From the NCBI RefSeq assembly GCF_900176285.1, contig NZ_FWXF01000015.1:1-64000 (forward strand): DNA of 64,000 nucleotides. The letters are read 5' to 3'. The DNA is from Desulfacinum hydrothermale DSM 13146. Its GTDB lineage: Bacteria > Desulfobacterota > Syntrophobacteria > Syntrophobacterales > DSM-9756. Below the pieces are notes generated by a model. That model saw nothing but the letters and a program-made list of their open reading frames with translations. It was not told the DNA's origin and made no database searches. A program made the translations under genes and the position numbers. This document shows, in pieces, positions 44,967-53,443 of this stretch; the stretch's first letter is position 1; each line of letters opens with the position of its first letter.

Positions 44967-46052
44967 ATGGCCCGCATCACGCTCCAGCAAGTGGCTCACA
45001 GCTACCAGCGCCACCCCAAGGATCCATCGGACTACGCACTGAAAAACATCGACACGGTCTGGGAGGACGGGGGCGCCTACGCCCTTCTGGGACCGTCCGG
45101 GTGCGGCAAGACCACCATGCTCAACATCATCTCCGGGCTCCTCACCCCCACCCGGGGCCGGGTCCTGTACGACGATCGCGACGTGACCGAGCTGCCCCCC
45201 GAACAGCGCAACATCGCCCAGGTCTTCCAGTTTCCCGTGCTCTACGACACCATGAGCGTCTTCGACAACCTGGCCTTCCCCCTTCGCAATCGCGGCCTGG
45301 ACCCCCAGACGATCCACCGGCGGGTGCAGGAAGTGGCCGAGGTGCTGGATCTGACGGCGGACCTGAAGAAGAAGGCCGCGGGGCTGAGCGCCGACGCCAA
45401 GCAGAAGATCTCGCTGGGCCGCGGCCTGGTGCGCGAGGACGTGGCGGCCATCCTCTTCGACGAGCCCCTCACGGTGATCGATCCCCATTTGAAGTGGCAT
45501 TTGAGGCGCAAGCTCAAGGAGATTCACGAAAAGCTTCAACTGACCCTCATCTATGTCACCCACGACCAGGTGGAGGCCCTCACCTTCGCCGACAAGGTCC
45601 TGGTGATGTACGAGGGAGAAATGGTGCAGATGGGCACGCCCGCGGAGCTTTTCGAAGAACCCCGGCACAAGTTCGTGGGCTACTTCATCGGCAGCCCCGG
45701 CATGAATTTCATCCCCTGCCGCCTGGAAGGAAACCGAGCGGTCTGTGACGGGGCCAGCGTGGTTCTGGACGAGGAGACGGTGCGACGGGCCCAGGGCAAA
45801 GAAGGCCCCTTCGAGCTGGGAATCCGTCCCATGTATCTGGAAGTGCACGACGAGCCCGGAGACGATCGGATCCCGGTTCAGGTGCGCAAGGTGGAGGATC
45901 AGGGCATCTTTCGGATTCTCACCGTCCAGATGGCTTCCTCCACGCTCAAGGTTCGGATCTCGGAAGAAAGGCCGCTGCCCGGCCAGGAGGCTTGGATCCG
46001 CTTTCCGCGCCGCTGGATCAAGCTCTACGCCAACGGCCGACTGGTGGCCTAG
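44967..46052 (+). CDS. glpT: Glycerol ABC transporter ATP-binding protein GlpT
   Basis: 361 residues: Walker A LGPSGCGKTTMLN, Q-loop VFQFPVLYDTMS, an atypical signature LSADAKQKISLGRGL, Walker B AAILFDEPLTVID, then a regulatory domain. It is the heterodimer partner of GlpS, and the degenerate signature fits an asymmetric ATPase pair. Confidence 0.88.
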   Translation: MARITLQQVAHSYQRHPKDPSDYALKNIDTVWEDGGAYALLGPSGCGKTTMLNIISGLLTPTRGRVLYDDRDVTELPPEQRNIAQVFQFPVLYDTMSVFDNLAFPLRNRGLDPQTIHRRVQEVAEVLDLTADLKKKAAGLSADAKQKISLGRGLVREDVAAILFDEPLTVIDPHLKWHLRRKLKEIHEKLQLTLIYVTHDQVEALTFADKVLVMYEGEMVQMGTPAELFEEPRHKFVGYFIGSPGMNFIPCRLEGNRAVCDGASVVLDEETVRRAQGKEGPFELGIRPMYLEVHDEPGDDRIPVQVRKVEDQGIFRILTVQMASSTLKVRISEERPLPGQEAWIRFPRRWIKLYANGRLVA

Positions 46053-46074
46053 CATCGCACGTTAAGGGGGAATC

Positions 46075-46947
46075 ATGGAGAAATGGGAAAACAACCGGGC
46101 GTGGTTCCTGATCCTGCCCGTCTTTGTGATCGTGGCCTTCAGCGCCATCATCCCGCTCATGACGGTGGTCAACTATTCGGTGCAGGACATCTTCGGTCCG
46201 GGCCAGCGCTTTTTCGTGGGCATGGAATGGTTTCGCGAGGTGATCCATGACGAACGCCTCCACAGCGCCTTGCTGCGCCAGTTGGCCTTTTCGTGCATGG
46301 TGCTGCTCATCGAAATCCCGCTGGGAGTCCTCATCGCCTTGGCCATGCCCAAGAAGGGATGGGGCGTGTCGGCCTGCCTGGTGCTCTTGGCCCTCCCCCT
46401 GCTCATCCCCTGGAACGTGATCGGCACCATCTGGATCATCTTCACCCGACCGGACATCGGTCTTTTGGGAAAGACGGTCAACGATCTGGGCATCGCCTTC
46501 GACCACACGGCCCGCCCCCTGGATGCGTGGATCACGGTGATGGCCATGGAGGTGTGGCACTGGACGCCGCTGGTGGCACTACTGGCCTACGCCGGCCTGC
46601 GGGCCATCCCCGAGGCGTACTACCAGGCGGCCAAGATCGATGGAGCGTCCAGTTGGGCCGTCTTTCGCCACATTCAGCTGCCCAAGATGCGCGGAGTGCT
46701 CACCATCGCCGTGCTCCTGCGCTTCATGGACAGCTTCCTCATCTACGCCGAGCCCTTTGTCCTCACCGGCGGCGGCCCGGGGGATACCACCACCTTCCTT
46801 TCCATCTACCTGGTCAAGATCGCCGTGGGTCAGTTTGATCTGGGGCCCGCCGCCGCCTTTTCGCTCATCTACTTTTTGATCGTGTTACTCTTTTGCTTTG
46901 TGTTCTACCAAGCGCTTCAAAACGTGGGAACCGGGGAGTCCAGATGA
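46075..46947 (+). CDS. glpP: Glycerol ABC transporter permease GlpP
   Basis: 290 residues, six membrane segments and the EAA loop (YYQAAKIDGASSWAVFRHIQL). NRAWFLILPVFVIVAFSAII is typical of MalF-like sugar permeases. Overlaps glpQ by ATGA. Confidence 0.9.
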   Translation: MEKWENNRAWFLILPVFVIVAFSAIIPLMTVVNYSVQDIFGPGQRFFVGMEWFREVIHDERLHSALLRQLAFSCMVLLIEIPLGVLIALAMPKKGWGVSACLVLLALPLLIPWNVIGTIWIIFTRPDIGLLGKTVNDLGIAFDHTARPLDAWITVMAMEVWHWTPLVALLAYAGLRAIPEAYYQAAKIDGASSWAVFRHIQLPKMRGVLTIAVLLRFMDSFLIYAEPFVLTGGGPGDTTTFLSIYLVKIAVGQFDLGPAAAFSLIYFLIVLLFCFVFYQALQNVGTGESR

Positions 46948-47747
46948 GAGTGCAAAAAAGAACCGTGGCCCTGGGGCTCTACTTCTTTCTGCTGATCTTG
47001 CCCATCTATTGGATGCTCAACATGTCCCTGCGGGCGAACGCGGACATCTTGGCCTCCTTTGCCCTTTTCCCCCGAAACGCCACCCTGGCCAACTACATGA
47101 AGATCTTTACGGATTCTTCGTGGTATTCGGGCTACATCAACTCCATGATCTATGTGAGCTTGAACACCATCATCTCGCTCACCACGGCCCTTCCGGCGGC
47201 CTACGCCTTCTCCAGGTTCCGCTTCATCGGAGACAAGCACGTCTTTTTCTGGCTCCTGACCAACCGCATGGCCCCGCCGGCCGTCTTTCTCCTGCCCTTC
47301 TTCCAGCTCTATTCCACCTTTCATCTGATCGACACCCACATCGCCGTGGCCCTGGCCCACTGCCTTTTCAACGTGCCCCTGGCGGTTTGGATCCTGGAGG
47401 GTTTCATGTCCGGCATCCCCCGGGAGATCGATGAAACGGCCTTCATCGACGGCTACAGCTTCCCCCGGTTCTTTTTGACCGTCTTCGTCCCGCTCATCCG
47501 GGCGGGCATCGGCGTGACGGCCTTCTTCTGCTTCATGTTCAGCTGGGTGGAGCTGCTCCTGGCCCGAACCCTCACCATCACCAACGCCAAGCCCATCGTG
47601 GCCACCATGACGCGGACCGTGAGCGCCTCGGGGCTCGATTGGGGCCTGCTGGCAGCCGCCGGTGTGCTCACCATCGTGCCGGGAGCCCTTGTCATCTGGT
47701 TTGTGCGCAACCACTTGGCCAAGGGATTCGCCCTGGGCCGGGTGTGA
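46944..47747 (+). CDS. glpQ: Glycerol ABC transporter permease GlpQ
   Basis: 267 residues, MalG-like: LYFFLLILPIYWMLNMSLRAN, an EAA-like loop IDETAFIDGYSFPRFFLTVFV and six membrane segments. Partner of GlpP. The name is the transporter gene, not the phosphodiesterase. Confidence 0.9.
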   Translation: MRVQKRTVALGLYFFLLILPIYWMLNMSLRANADILASFALFPRNATLANYMKIFTDSSWYSGYINSMIYVSLNTIISLTTALPAAYAFSRFRFIGDKHVFFWLLTNRMAPPAVFLLPFFQLYSTFHLIDTHIAVALAHCLFNVPLAVWILEGFMSGIPREIDETAFIDGYSFPRFFLTVFVPLIRAGIGVTAFFCFMFSWVELLLARTLTITNAKPIVATMTRTVSASGLDWGLLAAAGVLTIVPGALVIWFVRNHLAKGFALGRV

Positions 47748-47862
47748 AACCCATTTTGTGGAAGCCAACCGACACGGAACACCCCCCGGGTGTTCTCAAA
47801 ACATGTCACCACTTACCGCCGAGGTCGGCCCCGTTGCGGCCGCCCCATGAAGGAACGACGTC

Positions 47863-48141
47863 ATGAACTTGGAATGGATGGCCTGGACGCTACCCACCGC
47901 AATCTTCTTCGTAGTTATCGCTCTCATGCTCGTGGGTATGACCATCTGGCAGATCCTCTCTCCCAGTGTTCCCCGTCGCGGCTTTCTGCCCATCGAAACC
48001 ACCCGCGGAGATCGCCTCTTCATCGGCCTTCTGGGCAGCGCCTACATCCATATCGCCTGGATCGCCTTCACAAACCTGTCCCTGTGGATCGCCTTGGCCA
48101 TCGCCCTGGTGTGGCTGGTGGTGGTGATGCGCTGGGGATAG
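47863..48141 (+). CDS. glpU: DUF2160 small membrane protein GlpU
   Basis: 92 residues with two or three hydrophobic segments (WTLPTAIFFVVIALMLVGMT, IALAIALVWLVVVMRWG) and the DUF2160 motif RRGFLPIETTRGDRLFIGLL. Found in glp ABC operons between permeases and binding protein. A perfect 8-bp hairpin (47777-47795) lies upstream. Confidence 0.85.
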   Translation: MNLEWMAWTLPTAIFFVVIALMLVGMTIWQILSPSVPRRGFLPIETTRGDRLFIGLLGSAYIHIAWIAFTNLSLWIALAIALVWLVVVMRWG

Positions 48142-48249
48142 GTTTTGCAGGAGCCGGCCCACGCTCTGCGGTGGCTTCGGCCTTCCCACCGGAGCGGCGT
48201 GGCGGCCGGAAAGGAAACCCACAGAGGAAGGCCGGGAGGAGCAAAAACG

Positions 48250-50004
48250 ATGCGAGGTGCGAAACGGAGGAAGAGATGGAACTGTCCGGCGTGGGGAGCG
48301 CTGGCCATGGCGCTTCTACTGGTCCTTTGGGCCCTTCCCGCCCATGCGGACATGGAGGCGGCCAAGCGCTGGGTGGAAACGGAGTTTCAGCCCTCCACCC
48401 TGACCAAGGAAGAACAGCTCAAAGAGATGGAATGGTTCATCAACGCCGCCAAGCCCTTCAAGGGGATGGAAATCCGGGTGGTTTCCGAGACCATCCCCAC
48501 CCATGAATACGAATCCAAGGTACTGGCCAAGGCCTTCGAGGAAATCACCGGGATCAAGGTGGTGCACGATCTCATCCAAGAAGGCGACGTGATCGAGAAG
48601 CTCCAGACCCAGATGCAGTCGGGTCGGAACGTCTACGACGCCTATGTGAACGACTCCGACCTCATCGGCACCCACTGGCGCTACGGCTTCGTGGTGCCCT
48701 TGAGCGATTTTATGGCCGGCGAAGGCAAGGACGTGACCCTTCCCACCCTGGATGTGGACGATTTCATCGGCAAGTCCTTCGTCACCGCGCCCGACGGCAA
48801 GATGTACCAGCTGCCGGATCAGCAGTTCGCCAACCTCTACTGGTTCCGTTACGACTGGTTCACCAATCCCGAATTCAAGAAGAAGTTCAAGGAGATCTAC
48901 GGCTACGAGCTGGGTGTGCCCGTCAACTGGAGCGCCTATGAAGACATCGCCGAATTCTTCACCGAGCATGTGAAAGAAATCGACGGAAAGCGCGTCTACG
49001 GGCACATGGACTACGGCAAGAAGGCCCCCGATCTGGGCTGGCGGTTTACGGACGCCTGGCTCGTGATGGCCGGCGCCGGGGATCCGGGCCTTCCCAACGG
49101 CAAGCCCGTGGACGAATGGGGCATCCGCGTGGATGAAAACGACCGTCCGGTGGGCTCCAGCGTGGCCCGCGGCGGCGCCACCAACAGCCCGGCCGCCAAG
49201 TACGCCCTGCGAAAGTACATGGAATGGCTGCGCAAATACGCTCCTCCGGGCGCTCTGGGCATGGACTTCTACCAGTCCCTTCCCAGCCTGGCCCAGGGCA
49301 ACGTGGCCCAGCAGATCTTCTGGTACACCGCCTTTACGGCCTCCATGGTCAAGCCGGGCACCCCGGTGGTCAACGAGGACGGCACGCCCAAGTGGCGCAT
49401 GGCTCCCTCTCCCCACGGCCCCTACTGGCAGGAAGGCATGAAGCAGGGTTACCAGGACTGCGGTTCTTGGACGCTGCTCAAGTCCACTCCGCTCAAGCGC
49501 CGCAAGGCCGCTTGGCTCTACGCTCAGTTCTGTGTCTGTAAGACGGTGTCCCTCAAAAAGAGCCACGTGGGCCTCACCATCATCCGCGACAGCGACATTC
49601 GCCATGAATCTTTCACCAAGCGCGCCCCGTACCTGGGCGGCCTGGTGGAATTCTACCGCAGCCCGGCCCGCGTGGCCTGGACGCCCACCGGCACCAACGT
49701 GCCCGATTATCCCAAGCTGGCTCAGCTCTGGTGGCAGAACATCGGGGAAGCCGTGGCCGGTGAGGTCACCGTGGACCGCGCCATGGACAACCTGGCCAAG
49801 GAACAGGATCGGGTGCTCCAGAGGCTGGAACGCTCCGGCGTGCAGGGCGAACACGGCCCCAAGCTCAATCCCATCAAGGATGAAAGCTATTGGCTCAATC
49901 AGCCCGGAGCGCCCAAGCCCAAGCTGGCCAATGAAAAGCCCAAGGGCCAGACGGTGGACTACGACGAGCTGCTCAAGGCCTGGCGCGCGGGCCGCGTGCG
50001 TTAG
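48250..50004 (+). CDS. glpV: Glycerol-binding periplasmic protein GlpV
   Basis: 584 residues from an ATG after GGGAGGAGC. Signal peptide (GALAMALLLVLWALPAHA), then RWVETEFQPSTLTKEEQLKE, VSETIPTHEYESKVLAKAFE, LIQEGDVIEKLQTQMQSG. The length is typical of GlpV. Binds glycerol and presents it to GlpPQ. Two terminators follow. Confidence 0.9.
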   Translation: MRGAKRRKRWNCPAWGALAMALLLVLWALPAHADMEAAKRWVETEFQPSTLTKEEQLKEMEWFINAAKPFKGMEIRVVSETIPTHEYESKVLAKAFEEITGIKVVHDLIQEGDVIEKLQTQMQSGRNVYDAYVNDSDLIGTHWRYGFVVPLSDFMAGEGKDVTLPTLDVDDFIGKSFVTAPDGKMYQLPDQQFANLYWFRYDWFTNPEFKKKFKEIYGYELGVPVNWSAYEDIAEFFTEHVKEIDGKRVYGHMDYGKKAPDLGWRFTDAWLVMAGAGDPGLPNGKPVDEWGIRVDENDRPVGSSVARGGATNSPAAKYALRKYMEWLRKYAPPGALGMDFYQSLPSLAQGNVAQQIFWYTAFTASMVKPGTPVVNEDGTPKWRMAPSPHGPYWQEGMKQGYQDCGSWTLLKSTPLKRRKAAWLYAQFCVCKTVSLKKSHVGLTIIRDSDIRHESFTKRAPYLGGLVEFYRSPARVAWTPTGTNVPDYPKLAQLWWQNIGEAVAGEVTVDRAMDNLAKEQDRVLQRLERSGVQGEHGPKLNPIKDESYWLNQPGAPKPKLANEKPKGQTVDYDELLKAWRAGRVR

Positions 50005-50031
50005 GCATCTCGGCGGATCCTGGAACGAAAA

Positions 50032-50061
50032 GAGCAGCCGCACTTCACCTGACGGCTGCTC
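50032..50061 (+). terminator. First hairpin after glpV
   Basis: GAGCAGCCG and CGGCTGCTC form a 9-bp stem with a 12-nt loop. No clear T-run follows; it probably supports the next terminator. Confidence 0.6.
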
Positions 50062-50073
50062 GTGAAAACACAT

Positions 50074-50110
50074 CTCGGACAAGCTCCCACGGGCTTGTCC
50101 GAGTTTTTTT
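50074..50110 (+). terminator. Rho-independent terminator of the glpS-V operon
   Basis: CTCGGACAAGC pairs with GCTTGTCCGAG and is followed by seven T. The two arms match the right and left ends of the 99-bp MITE family set head to head. Confidence 0.9.
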
Positions 50111-50195
50111 ATCGATCCCAGCCCCTTTGCCAAGTCCCCACGTCCAGAACCCCGCCTCCCTTCCATGAGGCACTCCCTTCGGGCCGGCCCGGGGA

Positions 50196-50463
50196 GGAGT
50201 TCCGAAGTGATCCGATGAGCGTTTGGGCGGAGGTTGAAGATTCCCTGCACGAACTGCGGGCCGCCTCCCCCACCCGCGATTTTCGTGCGGCCCGGGAACG
50301 GGTCTTTTCCCACATCGATCGTTATGTGGATGAGCTTCTTCCCCAAGATGGGCAACTGGGAGCGATCTTCTTTTCCGCCCGCGGGGTACTCGGCTGTGAA
50401 TGGCCGGCCACCTCGGACCTGTTGAAGCGGGCCTTTCCCAAGTTTATCCGGAGCTTCACCTTT
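50196..50463 (+). pseudogene. Partial duplicate of the ARPP-1-like gene
   Basis: Gap-free match to 53896-54163 with 13 mismatches over about 265 bp by hand count. It encodes MSVWAEVEDSLHELRAA, LPQDGQLGAIFFSARGVLG, LLKRAFPKFIRSF, then diverges to an unrelated tail. The N-terminal half of the parent and its promoter are missing. A gene-free stretch (50464-50750) follows in which I see nothing. Confidence 0.8.
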
Positions 50464-50750
50464 TGGGATGATGGTTTCTTGCCAACTAATCAAAGAGGGT
50501 GCATAAAATGTTTTGTTTGAACATAAAAAATGAAGGGCTGAATCGATTTTGCCTGCGCAGTCCGCTGGATTCAAGACCGGCGAGAGAACCGGGGGAGTCC
50601 AGTGGTGATGTTGCGGCAACTCACTCGCGGCTCACTGCCGGCCGCAAGGGTCCGCATTATACGGCCGACGACCCAGGGGTTCTCTCTCCACCAGGCACAT
50701 TTCAGAACCCCATCCGCCGACATCCGACTTCCGATCTCCACTCTCCGCAC

Positions 50751-50990
50751 TCAGATCCCCGCCCTCCGTTTGCTGGCATGCAAAATCGTCATGCCCACGA
50801 TCTCGTCCCCTTCGTAGCGGATGATCGCATCGTCATCGGTCATTTCGCTGTGGGTGGCACGGGCCGGTTTCTTGAAATTGATGTAGAGCACATCCGCTTC
50901 GGCGTCGTAGGAGGACCACAGATAGCCCTGCGGAGTCTTGCGCAGGGCTCCCACCAGCGGTAGGTATTCTTCTATTGAAATGGCGGCCAT
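50751..50990 (-). CDS. DUF2283 family small protein
   Basis: 79 residues from the likely ATG at 50990. SSYDAEADVLYINFKKPARAT and IIRYEGDEIVGMTILHASKR are the DUF2283 signature. The frame stays open upstream to 51080, so an earlier start is possible; no strong ribosome site decides. Family often lies near toxin-antitoxin genes. Confidence 0.65.
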   Translation of the reverse strand: MAAISIEEYLPLVGALRKTPQGYLWSSYDAEADVLYINFKKPARATHSEMTDDDAIIRYEGDEIVGMTILHASKRRAGI

Positions 50991-51096
50991 AATTGTTTCG
51001 GCCTGTTCAGCCAGTTGACCCGACGGGTCAGAAAAAGCGGCGATGACAAAACCGTCTTCTTCTCCTTCATTTTGCACCACCTAGAATTTCTTGGGC

Positions 51097-51375
51097 TCAA
51101 TCCGTTTCTCGAAAGTGTCTGGCTGTGCATTCACCGACTCCGTCGGGGGCTATCCCGGGCGCCCCGTGCACCGCCGTTGCACGGAGGTGAGAATCCCCCA
51201 GACCACTACGCGGGTCATGGATGTCGTCCGGGGGCGGTCCCGGGTTGTCTCCGTCGGGAAAGCAATAGTAGTTCATTCCCGTCTCCCGGTCGAGGGTGAC
51301 CTCCATCCCGTAGGGCGGTCACATGGCGATCGTTTCAAAGGCGTCGAGCAAATCCTTGTATGACATGGCGGTCAT
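51097..51375 (-). pseudogene. UPF0158-like gene with nonsense codon, truncated
   Basis: MSYKDLLDAFETIAM, then TGA, then in frame PPYGMEVTLDRETGMNYYCF and PDGDNPGPPPDDIHDPRSG. This matches the start of UPF0158 proteins (AFDFVSFGSPYENEAYISKETG); the TGA falls at the Gly position, so it is probably a GGA-to-TGA change. The usual C-terminal two-thirds is lost. Confidence 0.5.
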
Positions 51376-51616
51376 TTTGGGATTTTCCCCACTTTCCGTT
51401 GACATACCGGCCGATTGCCTTGCTGGTTTCACTGGTTGCGAGGCTGTGCCATCGCCTTGGAGCGGCGACTTGGAGCCCGCCGCGCGTGGCCACCAGCTCT
51501 GCAAGGTCTTTGTGCTGTTGTGGCTGCTCTCCGGACCGAGCCACGCCGCCCGGGAGAAGGTCTCCCTCACCCTAGCCCTGTCCGGTTCCTCCCGGATCAA
51601 CCACCCGCCGGCCAGG

Positions 51617-53194
51617 TTATCCCGGTGAATGGCGTTTCTGCCAGTTGCTCAGGGTCTGGTAGCTTTTGAATCCGAGCAGTTCGGCGGCCCGCGACTTATT
51701 GCCGTTGGTCTGGTCCAAGGCCCGCTGGATGTAGTGGTGGGCCACCTCGCTGATCACGTCCTTCAGCTGGAAACCAGAGCCCAGGGGGCGATCCAGGATC
51801 CCCGACCGGCCGCTTGCGTCCAGCGGCAGAAGCGCGTCCTGGATATCTTCGATTTCGATCACGTCCCGATCCGACCAGATGGCGGCACGACGCAGGGTGT
51901 TCAAGAGTTCGCGTACGTTCCCCGGCCAGGGGTGGGCGAGCAGCAGTTTGCGTGCGGCCACAGCCAGGGTCTTTTCCACATAGCCCGGGTCCTCCCGGCT
52001 TTCCCGGTTGACCCGGTGGAGCATGGCATCCACCAGTAGCTCAAGATCTCCTTCCCGCTCCCGGATCGGCGGCAGCTTGAAAATGGCCACCGCCAACCGG
52101 TAGAAAAGATCAGCCCGGAATCGCCCGGCTCGCACTTCGTCCAACAGGTTGCGGTTGGTGGCGGCGATGATCCGGACATCCAGCGGAATTTCCTTGCTGG
52201 AACCTATGCGGGTCACCGCTCCCTGCTGCAGCACCCGGAGGATCTTCACCTGGGCACCGAGCGGCAGCTCGCCGATTTCGTCCAGAAAGAGAGTGCCGCC
52301 GTCGGCCTGCTCGAAATGGCCCTTTCGGAGCTTGTCCGCCCCCGTGAAGGCGCCCTTCTGGTGCCCGAACAGTTCCGATTCGACCAGTTCGGGGGGGATC
52401 GCGCCGCAATTGATCGCCTGGAAGGGTTGATTCTTGCGCGGACTGCGCTCGTGAATGTGGCGTGCCAGGAGCTCCTTGCCGGTCCCGGATTCTCCTTCGA
52501 TCAAAACGGAAACGGAACGCCGAGCCACCCGCTCGGCCCGATCCATGAGCCGTTGCATGGCGTCGCAGTTATAGACGATGCGGGAAAACCCCGGTTCCTC
52601 GAACGACGCTGAAGCTTCCGCCAATTTTTCCAGGCGCCGGTCCGGCCGTCGCATGAGATCGGCCAGCATCATCATGGGTGGGGGCTCCGCCCTTGTGCGG
52701 CCCCTGAAGCGCTCCGCCCGGCGCATCATGTCGGGCACGAATTGGGCCGTGATATCGAAAGGAACCGGCGCGTCCTGGACCCCGGCTTCCGGCGACGATT
52801 CAATCAGTTCGGCATCGAACCTGGCCTTGGACAGGATGATCCAAACCGCCGCCATGTGCGGGGTGCCGGGACTCAGGTGGAAGGTGAGCCGAACTTGCTT
52901 GCCGTGGCGCTTCTGAACATCGAGCACCGCCGCCACCGCGGCTTCGTAGATCTCGCCGAAATGGGTGGGCCGCGTGAGCGCCACTTGGCGGTGACGCAGG
53001 CGGGCCGGTGTGATCTTCTTCAGCCAGTCCAGGTAGCCCCTGATGGTGTCTTCATCGGTGTCACACAACAGAAAGATTTCACTGAACCGGCGCGTCCGGG
53101 CGGCCTGGCCGATGGGCCCGAGCCCGCACTCCACTTCTCCCCGGGACGCCCGGATATCCGTTTTCCCCAGCCAGCAAACCAGAACATTTCCCAT
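51617..53194 (-). CDS. Sigma54 activator with CARF/RtcR-like N-terminal sensor
   Basis: 525 residues. N-terminal domain (about 1-165): VLVCWLGKTDIRAS, FHLSPGTPHMAAVWIIL, resembling the CARF-like sensor of RtcR regulators. AAA+ domain: Walker A GESGTGKE (234-241), sigma54-contact GAFTGA (281-286), Walker B TLFLDE (301-306). C-terminal Fis-type HTH: NGNKSRAAELLGFKSYQTLS. Presumably senses a nucleotide or RNA-derived signal and activates the divergent gene, which has a sigma54 promoter. No rtcA or rtcB is present here. Confidence 0.85.
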   Translation of the reverse strand: MGNVLVCWLGKTDIRASRGEVECGLGPIGQAARTRRFSEIFLLCDTDEDTIRGYLDWLKKITPARLRHRQVALTRPTHFGEIYEAAVAAVLDVQKRHGKQVRLTFHLSPGTPHMAAVWIILSKARFDAELIESSPEAGVQDAPVPFDITAQFVPDMMRRAERFRGRTRAEPPPMMMLADLMRRPDRRLEKLAEASASFEEPGFSRIVYNCDAMQRLMDRAERVARRSVSVLIEGESGTGKELLARHIHERSPRKNQPFQAINCGAIPPELVESELFGHQKGAFTGADKLRKGHFEQADGGTLFLDEIGELPLGAQVKILRVLQQGAVTRIGSSKEIPLDVRIIAATNRNLLDEVRAGRFRADLFYRLAVAIFKLPPIREREGDLELLVDAMLHRVNRESREDPGYVEKTLAVAARKLLLAHPWPGNVRELLNTLRRAAIWSDRDVIEIEDIQDALLPLDASGRSGILDRPLGSGFQLKDVISEVAHHYIQRALDQTNGNKSRAAELLGFKSYQTLSNWQKRHSPG

Positions 53195-53331
53195 GAGTCG
53201 CCGCCCAGCCGTGGAGGGTAAAATTTTTTATGATGAGAGAAAGAAACAGTTTTCTATACCACGGGGTTCGCGGAGGTTCAATGGAGGCAAAAGCTGGTCG
53301 AAAAAGGGATTTCCCGTATGATGTGGAATCA

Positions 53332-53347
53332 TGGCACGGTGCTTGCC
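53332..53347 (+). promoter_or_regulatory. Sigma54 (-24/-12) promoter
   Basis: TGGCACGGTGCTTGCC matches TGGCACR-N4-TTGCW in 11 of 12 fixed positions; GG (53333) and GC (53345) are 12 bp apart as required. An inverted repeat ATGAT-N5-ATCAT (53318-53332) abuts it. It lies about 96 bp before the ARPP-1-like start. Confidence 0.85.
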
Positions 53348-53443
53348 CTATGCAGGGAGAGTGGGTCGAAGCCGCCGGGCAGCGGGTGGTGCCGGCGGGC
53401 CGGACGGCATGCCATACTTTTTCCTGCAAACGGGAGGTAACCC

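Noticed and set aside
43812-46055. Minus-strand open frame opposite glpS and glpT
   Set aside because: Antisense to ABC ATPases with complete Walker and signature motifs.
50032-50110. CRISPR-like or riboswitch structure after glpV
   Set aside because: Only two simple hairpins, the second with a T-run; no repeats or conserved aptamer core.
51097-51375. Possible selenocysteine UGA in the UPF0158-like frame
   Set aside because: The position is not a Cys in the family, and the rest of the gene is missing.
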